Shown: in pieces, positions 5,814 to 12,455 of the stretch
Numbering within the stretch: the stretch's first letter is position 1
How the letters are laid out: each line of letters starts with the position of its first letter
The notes under the pieces: model-generated
Database searches by the model: none
Seen by the model: only the letters and a program-made list of their open reading frames with translations
What the model was told of the DNA's origin: nothing
Translations under genes and position numbers: made by a program
Origin: Arthrobacter sp.
GTDB lineage: Bacteria > Actinomycetota > Actinomycetes > Actinomycetales > Micrococcaceae
Assembly: GCA_030146405.1 (NCBI GenBank)
Contig: JASLBS010000107.1
Coordinates: 1 to 12,833, forward strand
Reading direction: 5' to 3'
DNA length: 12,833 nt

Positions 5814-7537
5814 GCCACGCAGACGTCTCTCCCGTCCTGACAACACCGGTTCCGACGGTTACGCCCGTCGTCGAACTCGAGAACCTGTCGGTCGATTTCG
5901 GCCACGGCAGCCGCCGCCGGACCGTGGTGCGCGATCTCAGCCTGTCCATCCGTCCGGGCGAGTGCCTCGCCCTCGTGGGCGAGTCGGGCTCCGGCAAGTC
6001 GGTCACGGCCAGGACGCTGGTGGGCCTGACCGGGCCCGGCGCCCACGTCAGGGCCCGGACCCGACACTTCGACGGCCAGGACACCTCGGCCTGGGGCGAG
6101 CGGCAGTGGGCCCGGGTACGCGGTAAGGAGGCGGGTTTCATCCTCCAGGACGCGCTGTCATCGCTGGACTCACTGCGGACCGTCGGGAACGAGGTGGGCG
6201 AGGTCCTCCGTCTGCACAGTGCACTGGACCGCACGGCACGCCGCGAGCGCGTCGTCGAACTCCTCGCGTCCGTCGGCGTGCCGGACCCCGAGGTCCGTGC
6301 CGCGCAGTACCCGCACCAGTTGTCCGGCGGCCTGCGCCAGCGGGCACTCATCGCCTCCGCGATCGCAGCCGGCCCCGGCTTCCTCATCGCCGATGAACCG
6401 ACGACGGCGCTGGACGCCACCATCGCGGCGCAGGTCCTCCGCCTGCTCGGCGGCCTCAAGGGCTCGAGCACCGGGATGCTCGTGGTCAGCCACGATCTGG
6501 CGGTGGTCGCCGACCTGGCCGACCGCGTCGCGGTGATGCGTGACGGTGCCATTGTCGAGGAGGGCAGTGTCGAGGCCATCCTGCAGGACCCCCGTCACCC
6601 CTACACCCAGGGATTGCTGGCCGCCATACCGTCGCGGTCCTCCCGGGGGTCGCGATTGACGGACAGCCGGCCGGCACCGTCCTCCGGGAGGGCGGCAGCC
6701 GGCACCGTAATTGCCGATGCCGCCGATGCCGCCGATCCCACCGCTCCCCCGCTCCTGGAGGTCCAGGGCATCGGCAAGGCGTATGCGGGGCCCGGCGGCA
6801 GCCGGCGGACGGCGGTCGACGGCGTGTCCTTCGCGCTCCGCAAGGGCACCACGCTGGGCATCGTCGGGGAGTCGGGATCCGGCAAGAGCACGGTGGCCCG
6901 GATCGCGCTGGGCGTCGAGTTCCCCGACACGGGGTCCGTTCTGCTGCACGGGCGCACGTGGGATCAGCACAGGGCCTCGAGGAACCTCTCCGCCCGGCGC
7001 TCCGTCCAGATGATCTACCAGGACCCGCTGCACTCCTTCGATCCCCGGAAGACCGTGCGGCAGGTCATCGGGCAGGCCGTCGCCGCTGCCGGAACCCCCG
7101 GTGGAGAGCGGGCCCCCCGCGTCCTGGATCTGCTGGATCTCGTCGGTCTCGCGTCGGACAAGGCGCGCAGCCGGCCACTCGATCTCTCCGGGGGCCAGCG
7201 CCAGCGCGTGGCGATCGCCCGGGCGCTCGCAGCGGAGCCCGAGGTCATCATCTGCGACGAGCCGGTGTCCGCCCTGGACGTCTCGGTGCAGGCCCGGATC
7301 CTCGACCTCCTCGCGGAGCTGCAGGATCGCTTCGGCCTCAGCTATCTCTTCATCTCCCACGACCTCGGGGTGATCCAGCACGTCAGCCGGGACGTGCTCG
7401 TCATGAAGGACGGCGCGGTCCTCGATCACGGGCCGGTCGACGACGTCTTCGACCATCCCCGGCACGAGTACACGCGCCAACTGATCAACGCCATCCCCGA
7501 GCTTCCCGCCTTCCGGAAGGACCAGGTACACCCATGA
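5810..7537 (+). CDS. ABC transporter ATPase with two fused nucleotide-binding domains (DppD-DppF type)
   Basis: A single 575-residue protein carries both ATPase halves. NBD1 has Walker A GESGSGKS (57-64), Q-loop Q113, signature LSGGLRQR (171-178), Walker B FLIADE (191-196) and H-loop H228. NBD2 has GESGSGKS (353-360), Q404, LSGGQRQR (459-466), VIICDE (479-484) and H517. Each half ends in the oligopeptide-transporter tail (HPYTQGLLAAIP and HEYTRQLINAIP). The linker (about 275-315) is low complexity and includes ADAADAADP, encoded by a nine-base tandem repeat (about 6715-6741). It powers uptake through the two permeases. The ATG at 5810 follows GAGGGGAGG and overlaps the upstream TGA. The open frame continues upstream to 5006, but that part is a shadow of the permease gene. 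Confidence 0.95.
   Translation: MSHADVSPVLTTPVPTVTPVVELENLSVDFGHGSRRRTVVRDLSLSIRPGECLALVGESGSGKSVTARTLVGLTGPGAHVRARTRHFDGQDTSAWGERQWARVRGKEAGFILQDALSSLDSLRTVGNEVGEVLRLHSALDRTARRERVVELLASVGVPDPEVRAAQYPHQLSGGLRQRALIASAIAAGPGFLIADEPTTALDATIAAQVLRLLGGLKGSSTGMLVVSHDLAVVADLADRVAVMRDGAIVEEGSVEAILQDPRHPYTQGLLAAIPSRSSRGSRLTDSRPAPSSGRAAAGTVIADAADAADPTAPPLLEVQGIGKAYAGPGGSRRTAVDGVSFALRKGTTLGIVGESGSGKSTVARIALGVEFPDTGSVLLHGRTWDQHRASRNLSARRSVQMIYQDPLHSFDPRKTVRQVIGQAVAAAGTPGGERAPRVLDLLDLVGLASDKARSRPLDLSGGQRQRVAIARALAAEPEVIICDEPVSALDVSVQARILDLLAELQDRFGLSYLFISHDLGVIQHVSRDVLVMKDGAVLDHGPVDDVFDHPRHEYTRQLINAIPELPAFRKDQVHP
6715..6741 (+). repeat. Nine-base tandem repeat in the ATPase linker
   Basis: GCCGATGCC is repeated twice exactly, with a third copy GCCGATCCC, encoding Ala-Asp-Ala units between the two ATPase domains. 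The repeat stays in frame, so copy-number change would only alter linker length. Confidence 0.6.
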
Positions 7538-8958
7538 CACGCCAGATCGCCTTCAATCTCTTCGAGATGAACTGCGTGGGGCACATCTCCCACGGTCTCT
7601 GGGTCCACCCGGAGAACAACCGCCACCGTTTCAACGACCTCGACTTCTGGGTGGAGACCGCGAAGATGCTCGAGGAGGGGCTCTTCAACAGCGTCTTCCT
7701 CGCCGACGTCATCGGTGCCTACGACGGCTACCGGGGCGGTCCGGAGACGGCCCTGCGCGAAGCGGTGCAGATCCCGAGCAACGATCCCCTGCTGATCATC
7801 CCGGCGATGGCCGCGGCGACGAAGCACCTCGCGTTCGCGGCGACATTCTCCACCACGTACGAGCCTCCCTTCGCTTTCGCGCGGCGGGCCTCGACCCTGG
7901 ACCACCTCACGAAGGGGCGTTTCGGGTGGAACATCGTCACCTCCTACCTCCCCAATGCCGCCCGCAACTTCGGCCTGGCCGACGAGGTGGAGCATGACCA
8001 GCGCTATGCCATCGCCGACGAGTACCTCGACGTGCTGTACAAGCTGTGGGAGGGCTCGTGGGACGACGACGCCGTCATCGAGGACCGCGAACGGCGGGTG
8101 TACACCGACCCGACGAAGGTCCGTTACATCAATCACCGTGGGCCCAAGTTCTCGGTCGCTGGTCCGCACCTCGCCTCACCGTCGCTGCAGCGCACACCGG
8201 TGCTCTTCCAGGCCGGGAGCTCCGTGGCGGGCAAGGCGTTCGCGGCGCGGCACGCGGAGGGTGTGTTCGTCGGCGGGCGCGACGCCGAGGCCTACCGGAC
8301 GAATGTCTCTGACCTCCGACGCCTCGCCGTCGCGAACGGGCGCGCCCGGGATTCCATCAAGGCCTTCGCGAGTGCCGTCGTCATCGTCGGACGCACCTCC
8401 AAGGAGGCACAGCGGAAGGCGGACGAGTACCGGAGGCTCTCCAGCGCCGAGGGCTATCTGGCGCACGCCGGCGGTGGCGGCATCGACCTGGCGGCATACC
8501 ACCCGGACGATGTGATCGACGAGATCCTCGCCCGTGAGAACCGGCCGGGCCGGGACAGGCAGCCGAGCAACCGGCGATACCCCGCAGGAACCACCGTGGG
8601 GCAAGCGTTGGAGCGCATCACACGATTCGATCGTGGCCCCTTCGTCGCGATCGGCACACCCACCGAGGTGGCCGACGAGATCGAGCGCTGGGTCGAGGCC
8701 ACGGGCCTGGACGGCTTCAACCTGCGTCAGTTCCTCTCCCCCGGCACCGCCGAGGACTTCATCGAGTTCGTGGTTCCCGAGTTGCAGAAGCGCGGACGGT
8801 ACCGCCGCTCCTACGAGGAGTCGACGTTCCGCGAACGTCTCTTCGGTCCCGGCTCCGCCCGCCTCCCCGAGGCGCACCCGGGAGCCCGCTACCGCGGTGG
8901 CAACCATCTCGACGAAGCGATCGCCATCGCCGAGCCCGCCGTTCCGACCTACGTCTAG
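7534..8958 (+). CDS. FMN-dependent monooxygenase, DszA/NtaA/SnaA family (bacterial luciferase-like)
   Basis: The 474-residue protein belongs to the luciferase-like two-component monooxygenases that use FMNH2 delivered by a separate reductase. Family features include FNLFEMNCVGHISHGLW at the N-terminus, ATKHLAFAATFSTTYEPPFAFAR (96-117), LDHLTKGRFGWNIVTSYLPNAARNFG (122-147), EHDQRYAIADEYLDVLYKLWEGSW (153-176) and PVLFQAGSS (222-230). Relatives act on dibenzothiophene sulfone, nitrilotriacetate, dimethyl sulfide and pristinamycin precursors, so the exact substrate is open. With the SAM riboswitch and a DszC-like partner, C-S bond cleavage is the best guess. The real ATG overlaps the ATPase stop; the frame extends upstream only as a shadow. 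Residues 449-474 are an extension beyond the DszA end. Confidence 0.9.
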   Translation: MTRQIAFNLFEMNCVGHISHGLWVHPENNRHRFNDLDFWVETAKMLEEGLFNSVFLADVIGAYDGYRGGPETALREAVQIPSNDPLLIIPAMAAATKHLAFAATFSTTYEPPFAFARRASTLDHLTKGRFGWNIVTSYLPNAARNFGLADEVEHDQRYAIADEYLDVLYKLWEGSWDDDAVIEDRERRVYTDPTKVRYINHRGPKFSVAGPHLASPSLQRTPVLFQAGSSVAGKAFAARHAEGVFVGGRDAEAYRTNVSDLRRLAVANGRARDSIKAFASAVVIVGRTSKEAQRKADEYRRLSSAEGYLAHAGGGGIDLAAYHPDDVIDEILARENRPGRDRQPSNRRYPAGTTVGQALERITRFDRGPFVAIGTPTEVADEIERWVEATGLDGFNLRQFLSPGTAEDFIEFVVPELQKRGRYRRSYEESTFRERLFGPGSARLPEAHPGARYRGGNHLDEAIAIAEPAVPTYV

Positions 8959-8966
8959 GAGTTCTG

Positions 8967-10232
8967 ATGTCCACCACCTACCCAGCACCAGCCGCTCCCG
9001 CCGTGGAGTTCGGGGACCCGCCCTCGACGGCGTCGCTGCTCGACCGGTTCCGCCCGATCTTCGCCGCCGTCGCCGAGGGGGCAGCGCGACGCGAGACCGA
9101 GCGGGAACTCCCCTTCGCGGAGGTGACGGCACTGAAGGAGGCCGGTTTCGGCGCCGTGCGCGTCCCCACCTCATTCGGCGGGTCCGGTGCCAGCCTCAGC
9201 CAGCTCTTCGTCCTCCTCACGGAGCTGGCCGCCGCGGACTCGAACCTCACCCAGCTCTGGCGCGGACACTTCGCCTATGTGGAGGGACGACTGCTCCAGC
9301 CCTCCTCACCCCACCGGGACCGGTGGCTGTACGACATCGCGGCAGGAGCCATGGTCGGCAATGCCTCGAGCGAGCTGACCGGTACCTCCCTGCGGGACAT
9401 CCGCACGGCGGTGACATCAGCCCCCGACGGCACTGCGACGCTCACGGGCACGAAGTACTACAGCACGGGGAGTCTCTATGCCGACTGGATCGCGGGCAGC
9501 GCGCTGCACGACGGCGAGCGCGTCGGGTACGCGGTCCGCTCGACGGCCCCCGGCGTGGACCGGATCGACGACTGGGACGGCTTCGGACAACGGTTGACCG
9601 GTAGCGGCACGACCCACTTCGTGGAGGCGCGGATCGACCCGCAGAACATCCGCCCCTACTCACCGGACGCGCCCAGTCATGTTCCGGCGTTCTTCCAGCT
9701 CGTCCTCGTGGCCTCCCTCGCGGGGATCGCCCGCGCCGCGGCGCAAGACGCAGCGGCCTTCGTCCGCCCCAGGACGCGTTCCTACATCACTGCGACCACT
9801 CCTCTGCCTCGGAAGGATCCTCAGGTGCTGCAGGTACTCGGTGAGCTGTCGAGCCTGGCCTTCGCCGCGGAGGCGGTCGTGCGGGCGGCAGCCGATGCAC
9901 TCGACGTCGCGTTCGTCGCCCTGCTCGTGGCCCAGCAGAAGGAAGGAAGCGATGACGAGGTCGACAATGATAATGATGCGCGGTCATCGGTCGATGCAGC
10001 GGACATCGCCGTCAGCCAGGCACAGGTGGCCGCCGTCGAGCAGGCACTGCGGGCGGCCACGCACCTGTTCGAGGTCGGCGGGGCATCGGCGACCTCGACG
10101 AGCCGTGCACTCGACCGTCACTGGCGCAACGCCCGTACCGTCTCGTCCCACAACCCTGCTGTCTACAAGGCACGATCGCTGGGGTACTGGGCGGTCCACG
10201 GCGAGCGTGAACCGGTCCCCGAGCAGCCCTGA
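8967..10232 (+). CDS. Acyl-CoA-dehydrogenase-fold monooxygenase, DszC/SfnB family
   Basis: The length of 421 residues is close to that of DszC. The fold is that of acyl-CoA dehydrogenases, but the signature residues are those of flavin-dependent sulfur oxygenases: H101 (in RGHF), N132 in GNASSE, DDWDGFGQRLTGSGTTHF (201-218) and H395 in the C-terminal DRHWRNARTVSSHNPAVYKAR. By my alignment from memory, the DszC active-site serine in FCSGA is a threonine here (T167 in YYSTGS). These enzymes oxygenate a sulfur atom using FMNH2 and O2, which would prepare a substrate for the upstream LLM enzyme. An acidic loop (about 325-345, SDDEVDNDNDA) looks longer than in DszC. The ATG follows TAGGAG at five bases and lies eight bases after the previous stop. 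No clear terminator is seen after it. Confidence 0.88.
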   Translation: MSTTYPAPAAPAVEFGDPPSTASLLDRFRPIFAAVAEGAARRETERELPFAEVTALKEAGFGAVRVPTSFGGSGASLSQLFVLLTELAAADSNLTQLWRGHFAYVEGRLLQPSSPHRDRWLYDIAAGAMVGNASSELTGTSLRDIRTAVTSAPDGTATLTGTKYYSTGSLYADWIAGSALHDGERVGYAVRSTAPGVDRIDDWDGFGQRLTGSGTTHFVEARIDPQNIRPYSPDAPSHVPAFFQLVLVASLAGIARAAAQDAAAFVRPRTRSYITATTPLPRKDPQVLQVLGELSSLAFAAEAVVRAAADALDVAFVALLVAQQKEGSDDEVDNDNDARSSVDAADIAVSQAQVAAVEQALRAATHLFEVGGASATSTSRALDRHWRNARTVSSHNPAVYKARSLGYWAVHGEREPVPEQP

Positions 10233-10273
10233 GACCGCGGCGAGTAAAGGCGCTTCACGAGGGTGGTACCGGC

Positions 10274-10279
10274 TAGCGT
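10274..10279 (+). promoter_or_regulatory. -10 box TAGCGT of a leaderless promoter (MOSC gene)
   Basis: TAGCGT ends six bases before the ATG at 10286, so transcription would begin at or next to the start codon. The nearby GGGAG is too close to the ATG to work as a ribosome binding site, which fits leaderless translation. No good -35 element at normal spacing is seen. Confidence 0.5.
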
Positions 10280-10285
10280 GGGAGC

Positions 10286-10858
10286 ATGACGCACGAGTAC
10301 CGGTACGACGTCGAGATCCTGCACCTGCTCATCTCCCCGGCCCACGCCTACTTCGGTCGGGCGCGGGACGGCGCTGCCGACGTCGTCACCACGGATGCGG
10401 ACCGGGCGGAGGTCGTCGCGGGGAAAGGCATCATCGGTGACCGGTTCTTCGGGAAGGCGGCGCACATGGACGCGGCCGTCACCCTGTTCGCCGTCGAATC
10501 GCTCGAAGCCATTGCCGCGGATCTCGGCGAGGAACCCTTCGATCCGCTCCTGACGCGGCGCAACGTGGTGCTCAGGGGCGCGCAACTGACTCCGCTCATC
10601 GGGCACGATTTCTCCATCGAGTCGGCCGGGAGCCGCGTGGAGTTCCACGGCGGGAGACACGCGCACCCCTGCGTCTGGATGGACCGGGTCCTCGCTCCGG
10701 GCGCCCACAAGGCGATGCGTGGTCGAGGCGGGCTGCGCTGCAGGCCGCTGGGCAGTGGGACCCTGCATCGAGGGGCGGCCGTCATCGTCAGCCCCGTGCG
10801 GCTGGATCCCGCTGCAGCACACGTTCCCTCGGTCCTCCGGGCCTCCCAACTCCCCTAG
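10286..10858 (+). CDS. MOSC-domain protein
   Basis: The protein has 190 residues covering one MOSC domain, the fold named for the C-termini of molybdenum cofactor sulfurases. Landmarks are HLLISPAHAYFG (13-24), the glycine/aspartate motif AGKGIIGDRFFG (45-56), TRRNVVLRG (90-98), the conserved cysteine C129 in HPCVWMD, and GLRCRPLGSGTLHRGAAV (149-166). The cysteine is thought to carry sulfur in this family. Close relatives I recall have a second cysteine two positions before the PC (EECRPC), which is histidine here (RHAHPC). The function of stand-alone members is not settled; they may handle sulfur or molybdenum cofactor. It follows the sulfur operon on the same strand after 53 bases, but has its own likely promoter. 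Confidence 0.88.
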   Translation: MTHEYRYDVEILHLLISPAHAYFGRARDGAADVVTTDADRAEVVAGKGIIGDRFFGKAAHMDAAVTLFAVESLEAIAADLGEEPFDPLLTRRNVVLRGAQLTPLIGHDFSIESAGSRVEFHGGRHAHPCVWMDRVLAPGAHKAMRGRGGLRCRPLGSGTLHRGAAVIVSPVRLDPAAAHVPSVLRASQLP

Positions 10859-10911
10859 CGGGTACGTCGGGTACGGGAGCCCTGGACGACACTGTTCCTG
10901 CAGGACACCGT

Positions 10912-11469
10912 TCACGACGAGGAGAAGCGCACCTCCGCGGCCGGGCTCACGGCGGCCGTGCGTCCGGGAGCCGTCTCGTACTGCCAGTAGAGATTGGTGT
11001 GCGCGATGACCTTGTCCGGCGTCGGTGCGCCCCAGGCGCTCTGGTCCTCGGTGGTGTGCGCGTCCTCCACCAGCGTGACGTCGTACCCCCGCGTGAAAGC
11101 CCCGTGGAGCGTGGAGCGTATGCACGCATCGGTCTGGGCCCCTGACACCACGAGCCGTCCCACGCCGGCATCGGCGAGCACGGCCTCGAGGTCGGTGCCC
11201 TCGAACGAGTCGCCGTGACTCTTGTGTACCAGCGGTTCGTCCGCGAGCCGCTCCAGCTCCGGCACGAGGTGCCACTCGTGGGAATCGCGTTCGAGTTCCT
11301 CGTCAAAGTGCTGGACCCACACCACGGGTACGTCCTCTGCTCGGGCCCGGGCGAGCAGGATGCCGATGGCGGTGACCACCGCGTCCCTGTCATGGGCGGC
11401 GGCGACCACCGCGTTCTGCATGTCGATGACCATCAGGGCGGTTCCGGTGCGGTGCGGCAGAGTGGACAT
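10912..11469 (-). CDS. Isochorismatase-family cysteine hydrolase
   Basis: The 185-residue protein has the isochorismatase/nicotinamidase fold with a complete catalytic triad: D16 in MVIDMQNAVV, K83 in VHKSHGDSF and C116 in SGAQTDACIRST, where the preceding segment supplies the family's cis-peptide. Such enzymes hydrolyse isochorismate, nicotinamide, carbamoyl or related amide compounds, and the substrate here is unknown. I chose the ATG at 11469 because GGAGGAG sits five bases before it; the open frame further upstream is not conserved-looking. The gene converges on the MOSC gene with 53 bases between the stops and diverges from the methyltransferase gene. Confidence 0.9.
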   Translation of the reverse strand: MSTLPHRTGTALMVIDMQNAVVAAAHDRDAVVTAIGILLARARAEDVPVVWVQHFDEELERDSHEWHLVPELERLADEPLVHKSHGDSFEGTDLEAVLADAGVGRLVVSGAQTDACIRSTLHGAFTRGYDVTLVEDAHTTEDQSAWGAPTPDKVIAHTNLYWQYETAPGRTAAVSPAAEVRFSSS

Positions 11470-11494
11470 GGCTGCTCCTCCAGGGCGGCTCGGT

Positions 11495-11529
11495 GGTGCT
11501 GCACCGGGTGCACTCGACCCGGCTGCACC
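11495..11529. promoter_or_regulatory. 35-base imperfect palindrome, operator candidate
   Basis: CCGGGT (11504-11509) and ACCCGG (11517-11522) are perfect inverted repeats around a seven-base centre. Outer arms GGTGC (11495-11499) and GCACC (11525-11529) also pair. The element lies between the divergent isochorismatase and methyltransferase genes. It begins two bases past a possible minus-strand -10 box, so it would overlap the transcription start of the hydrolase gene. That fits a repressor operator, or alternatively a leader hairpin in that mRNA. Confidence 0.4.
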
Positions 11530-11530
11530 A

Positions 11531-11536
11531 AGGCTA
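11531..11536 (-). promoter_or_regulatory. Possible -10 box TAGCCT for the isochorismatase-family gene
   Basis: Read on the minus strand, TAGCCT lies about 60 bases before the ATG of the hydrolase gene. TTGTCC is upstream but with only about 14 bases between them, so the -35 assignment is poor. Confidence 0.3.
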
Positions 11537-11591
11537 CGCGCCGTCGTGAGGGACAATCCGCATGACACCGACGTGACATCGACGCCCGATG

Positions 11592-11597
11592 AGAGGA
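11592..11597 (+). promoter_or_regulatory. Ribosome binding site that sets the methyltransferase start at GTG 11607
   Basis: AGAGGA lies nine bases before the GTG at 11607. It would sit inside the coding region if the ATG at 11589 were used, and that ATG has no Shine-Dalgarno sequence before it. Confidence 0.55.
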
Positions 11598-11606
11598 AAA
11601 CCCACC

Positions 11607-12359
11607 GTGCCCGACCAGATCTTCGAGCATCCACGCCTCGCGGCCATCTACGACGCCCTCGACCCGACCCGGGACGACCTCGATCCGTACCTCGCCGTGG
11701 TCGAGGAGTTCGGGGCCCGGAGAGTGGCGGACCTGGGCTGCGGCACCGGCGTCCTGGCGCTCCTCCTGGCCGGGAAGGGCCTCGACGTCGTCGGGGTGGA
11801 CCCTGCAGGGAGCTCCCTCGACGTCGCCAGGTCCACACCGGGCGCCACGGATATCCGCTGGATCCACGGGGACGCGTCCGCACTACCCCGGGAGGAGGCC
11901 GACGTCGTCCTGATGACCGGCAATGCAGCGCAGGCCGTGGTGACGGACGGGGACTGGGCGGTGCTGCTCGATGGTGTCCACGCAGCACTGGTGCCCGGCG
12001 GTCGGTTCGTGTTCGAGACCCGCGTTCCCGCCCGGAAGGGATGGCGGGCATGGACAAAAACACGGTCCCGGCGCACCACGTTCATCGAAGGGCACGGCGA
12101 CGTCGAGAGCTGGGTGGAACTCCTCGCCGTCGAACCACCACTCGTCAGCTTCCGTTGGACGTTCCACTTCCTCGAGGACGGTCAGGTGCTGACGTCGGAT
12201 TCGACGCTCCGCTTCCGGGATCGGGACGAGATCAGCCGCGATCTGCGCCGTCGCGGATTCGGGGTCGAGGACGTGCGGGACGCCCCGGATCGCCCGGGGC
12301 GGGAGTTCGTCTTCATCGCGCGGAAGCTTCCCGAGGATCTGTCCCCAGTGAGTCGGTAG
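11607..12359 (+). CDS. Class I SAM-dependent methyltransferase
   Basis: From the GTG start the protein has 250 residues. The N-terminal half is a Rossmann-type methyltransferase domain: motif I VADLGCGTGVLALLL (40-54) binds SAM, VVGVDPA (61-67) carries the acidic residue that contacts the ribose, and then come GDASALP (88-94), DVVLMTGNAAQAV and LVPGGRFVFETR. The C-terminal half (about 150-250) probably covers substrate selection and ends in the common FVFIARK strand. The substrate is not recognisable. An ATG six codons upstream is possible but lacks a ribosome binding site. The gene stands alone: divergent from the hydrolase gene and followed by a terminator-like hairpin. Confidence 0.88.
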   Translation: MPDQIFEHPRLAAIYDALDPTRDDLDPYLAVVEEFGARRVADLGCGTGVLALLLAGKGLDVVGVDPAGSSLDVARSTPGATDIRWIHGDASALPREEADVVLMTGNAAQAVVTDGDWAVLLDGVHAALVPGGRFVFETRVPARKGWRAWTKTRSRRTTFIEGHGDVESWVELLAVEPPLVSFRWTFHFLEDGQVLTSDSTLRFRDRDEISRDLRRRGFGVEDVRDAPDRPGREFVFIARKLPEDLSPVSR

Positions 12360-12384
12360 CGTCGGTCCGCACGGGAGGATCGCC

Positions 12385-12422
12385 GCCCCCGATCGGTACC
12401 AGCGCGGGGGCTTCCTTCATTC
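12385..12422 (+). terminator. Terminator-like hairpin after the methyltransferase gene
   Basis: GCCCCC (12385-12390) pairs with GGGGGC (12406-12411) around a 15-base loop and is followed by a pyrimidine-rich stretch with several T residues (TTCCTTCATT). The T-run is weak, so termination efficiency is uncertain. Confidence 0.4.
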
Positions 12423-12449
12423 ACCCGGGCGCGATCATGCGCCTAGACT
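12420..12449 (+). promoter_or_regulatory. Leaderless promoter of the DUF3054 gene
   Basis: A -35-like TTCACC (12420-12425) and a -10 TAGACT (12444-12449) are separated by 18 bases. The -10 ends six bases before the ATG at 12456, so the transcript would start at the start codon. No ribosome binding site is seen. Confidence 0.5.
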
Positions 12450-12455
12450 GGATCG

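Noticed and set aside
6958..7533. Upstream extension of the luciferase-like monooxygenase frame, giving a 666-residue protein
   Set aside because: It overlaps the second ATPase domain, whose motifs are intact in the other frame. The family N-terminus begins at the ATG at 7534.
10859..10911. Possible bidirectional terminator between the convergent MOSC and hydrolase genes
   Set aside because: Only short pairings (GTCG/CGAC, GGG/CCC) and the CCTGCAGG palindrome are present, with no T-tract on either strand.
11470..12063. N-terminal extension of the isochorismatase-family frame, giving 383 residues
   Set aside because: The extension overlaps the methyltransferase gene on the other strand and is Arg/Pro/Gly-rich. 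The ATG at 11469 has a ribosome binding site and starts the conserved domain.
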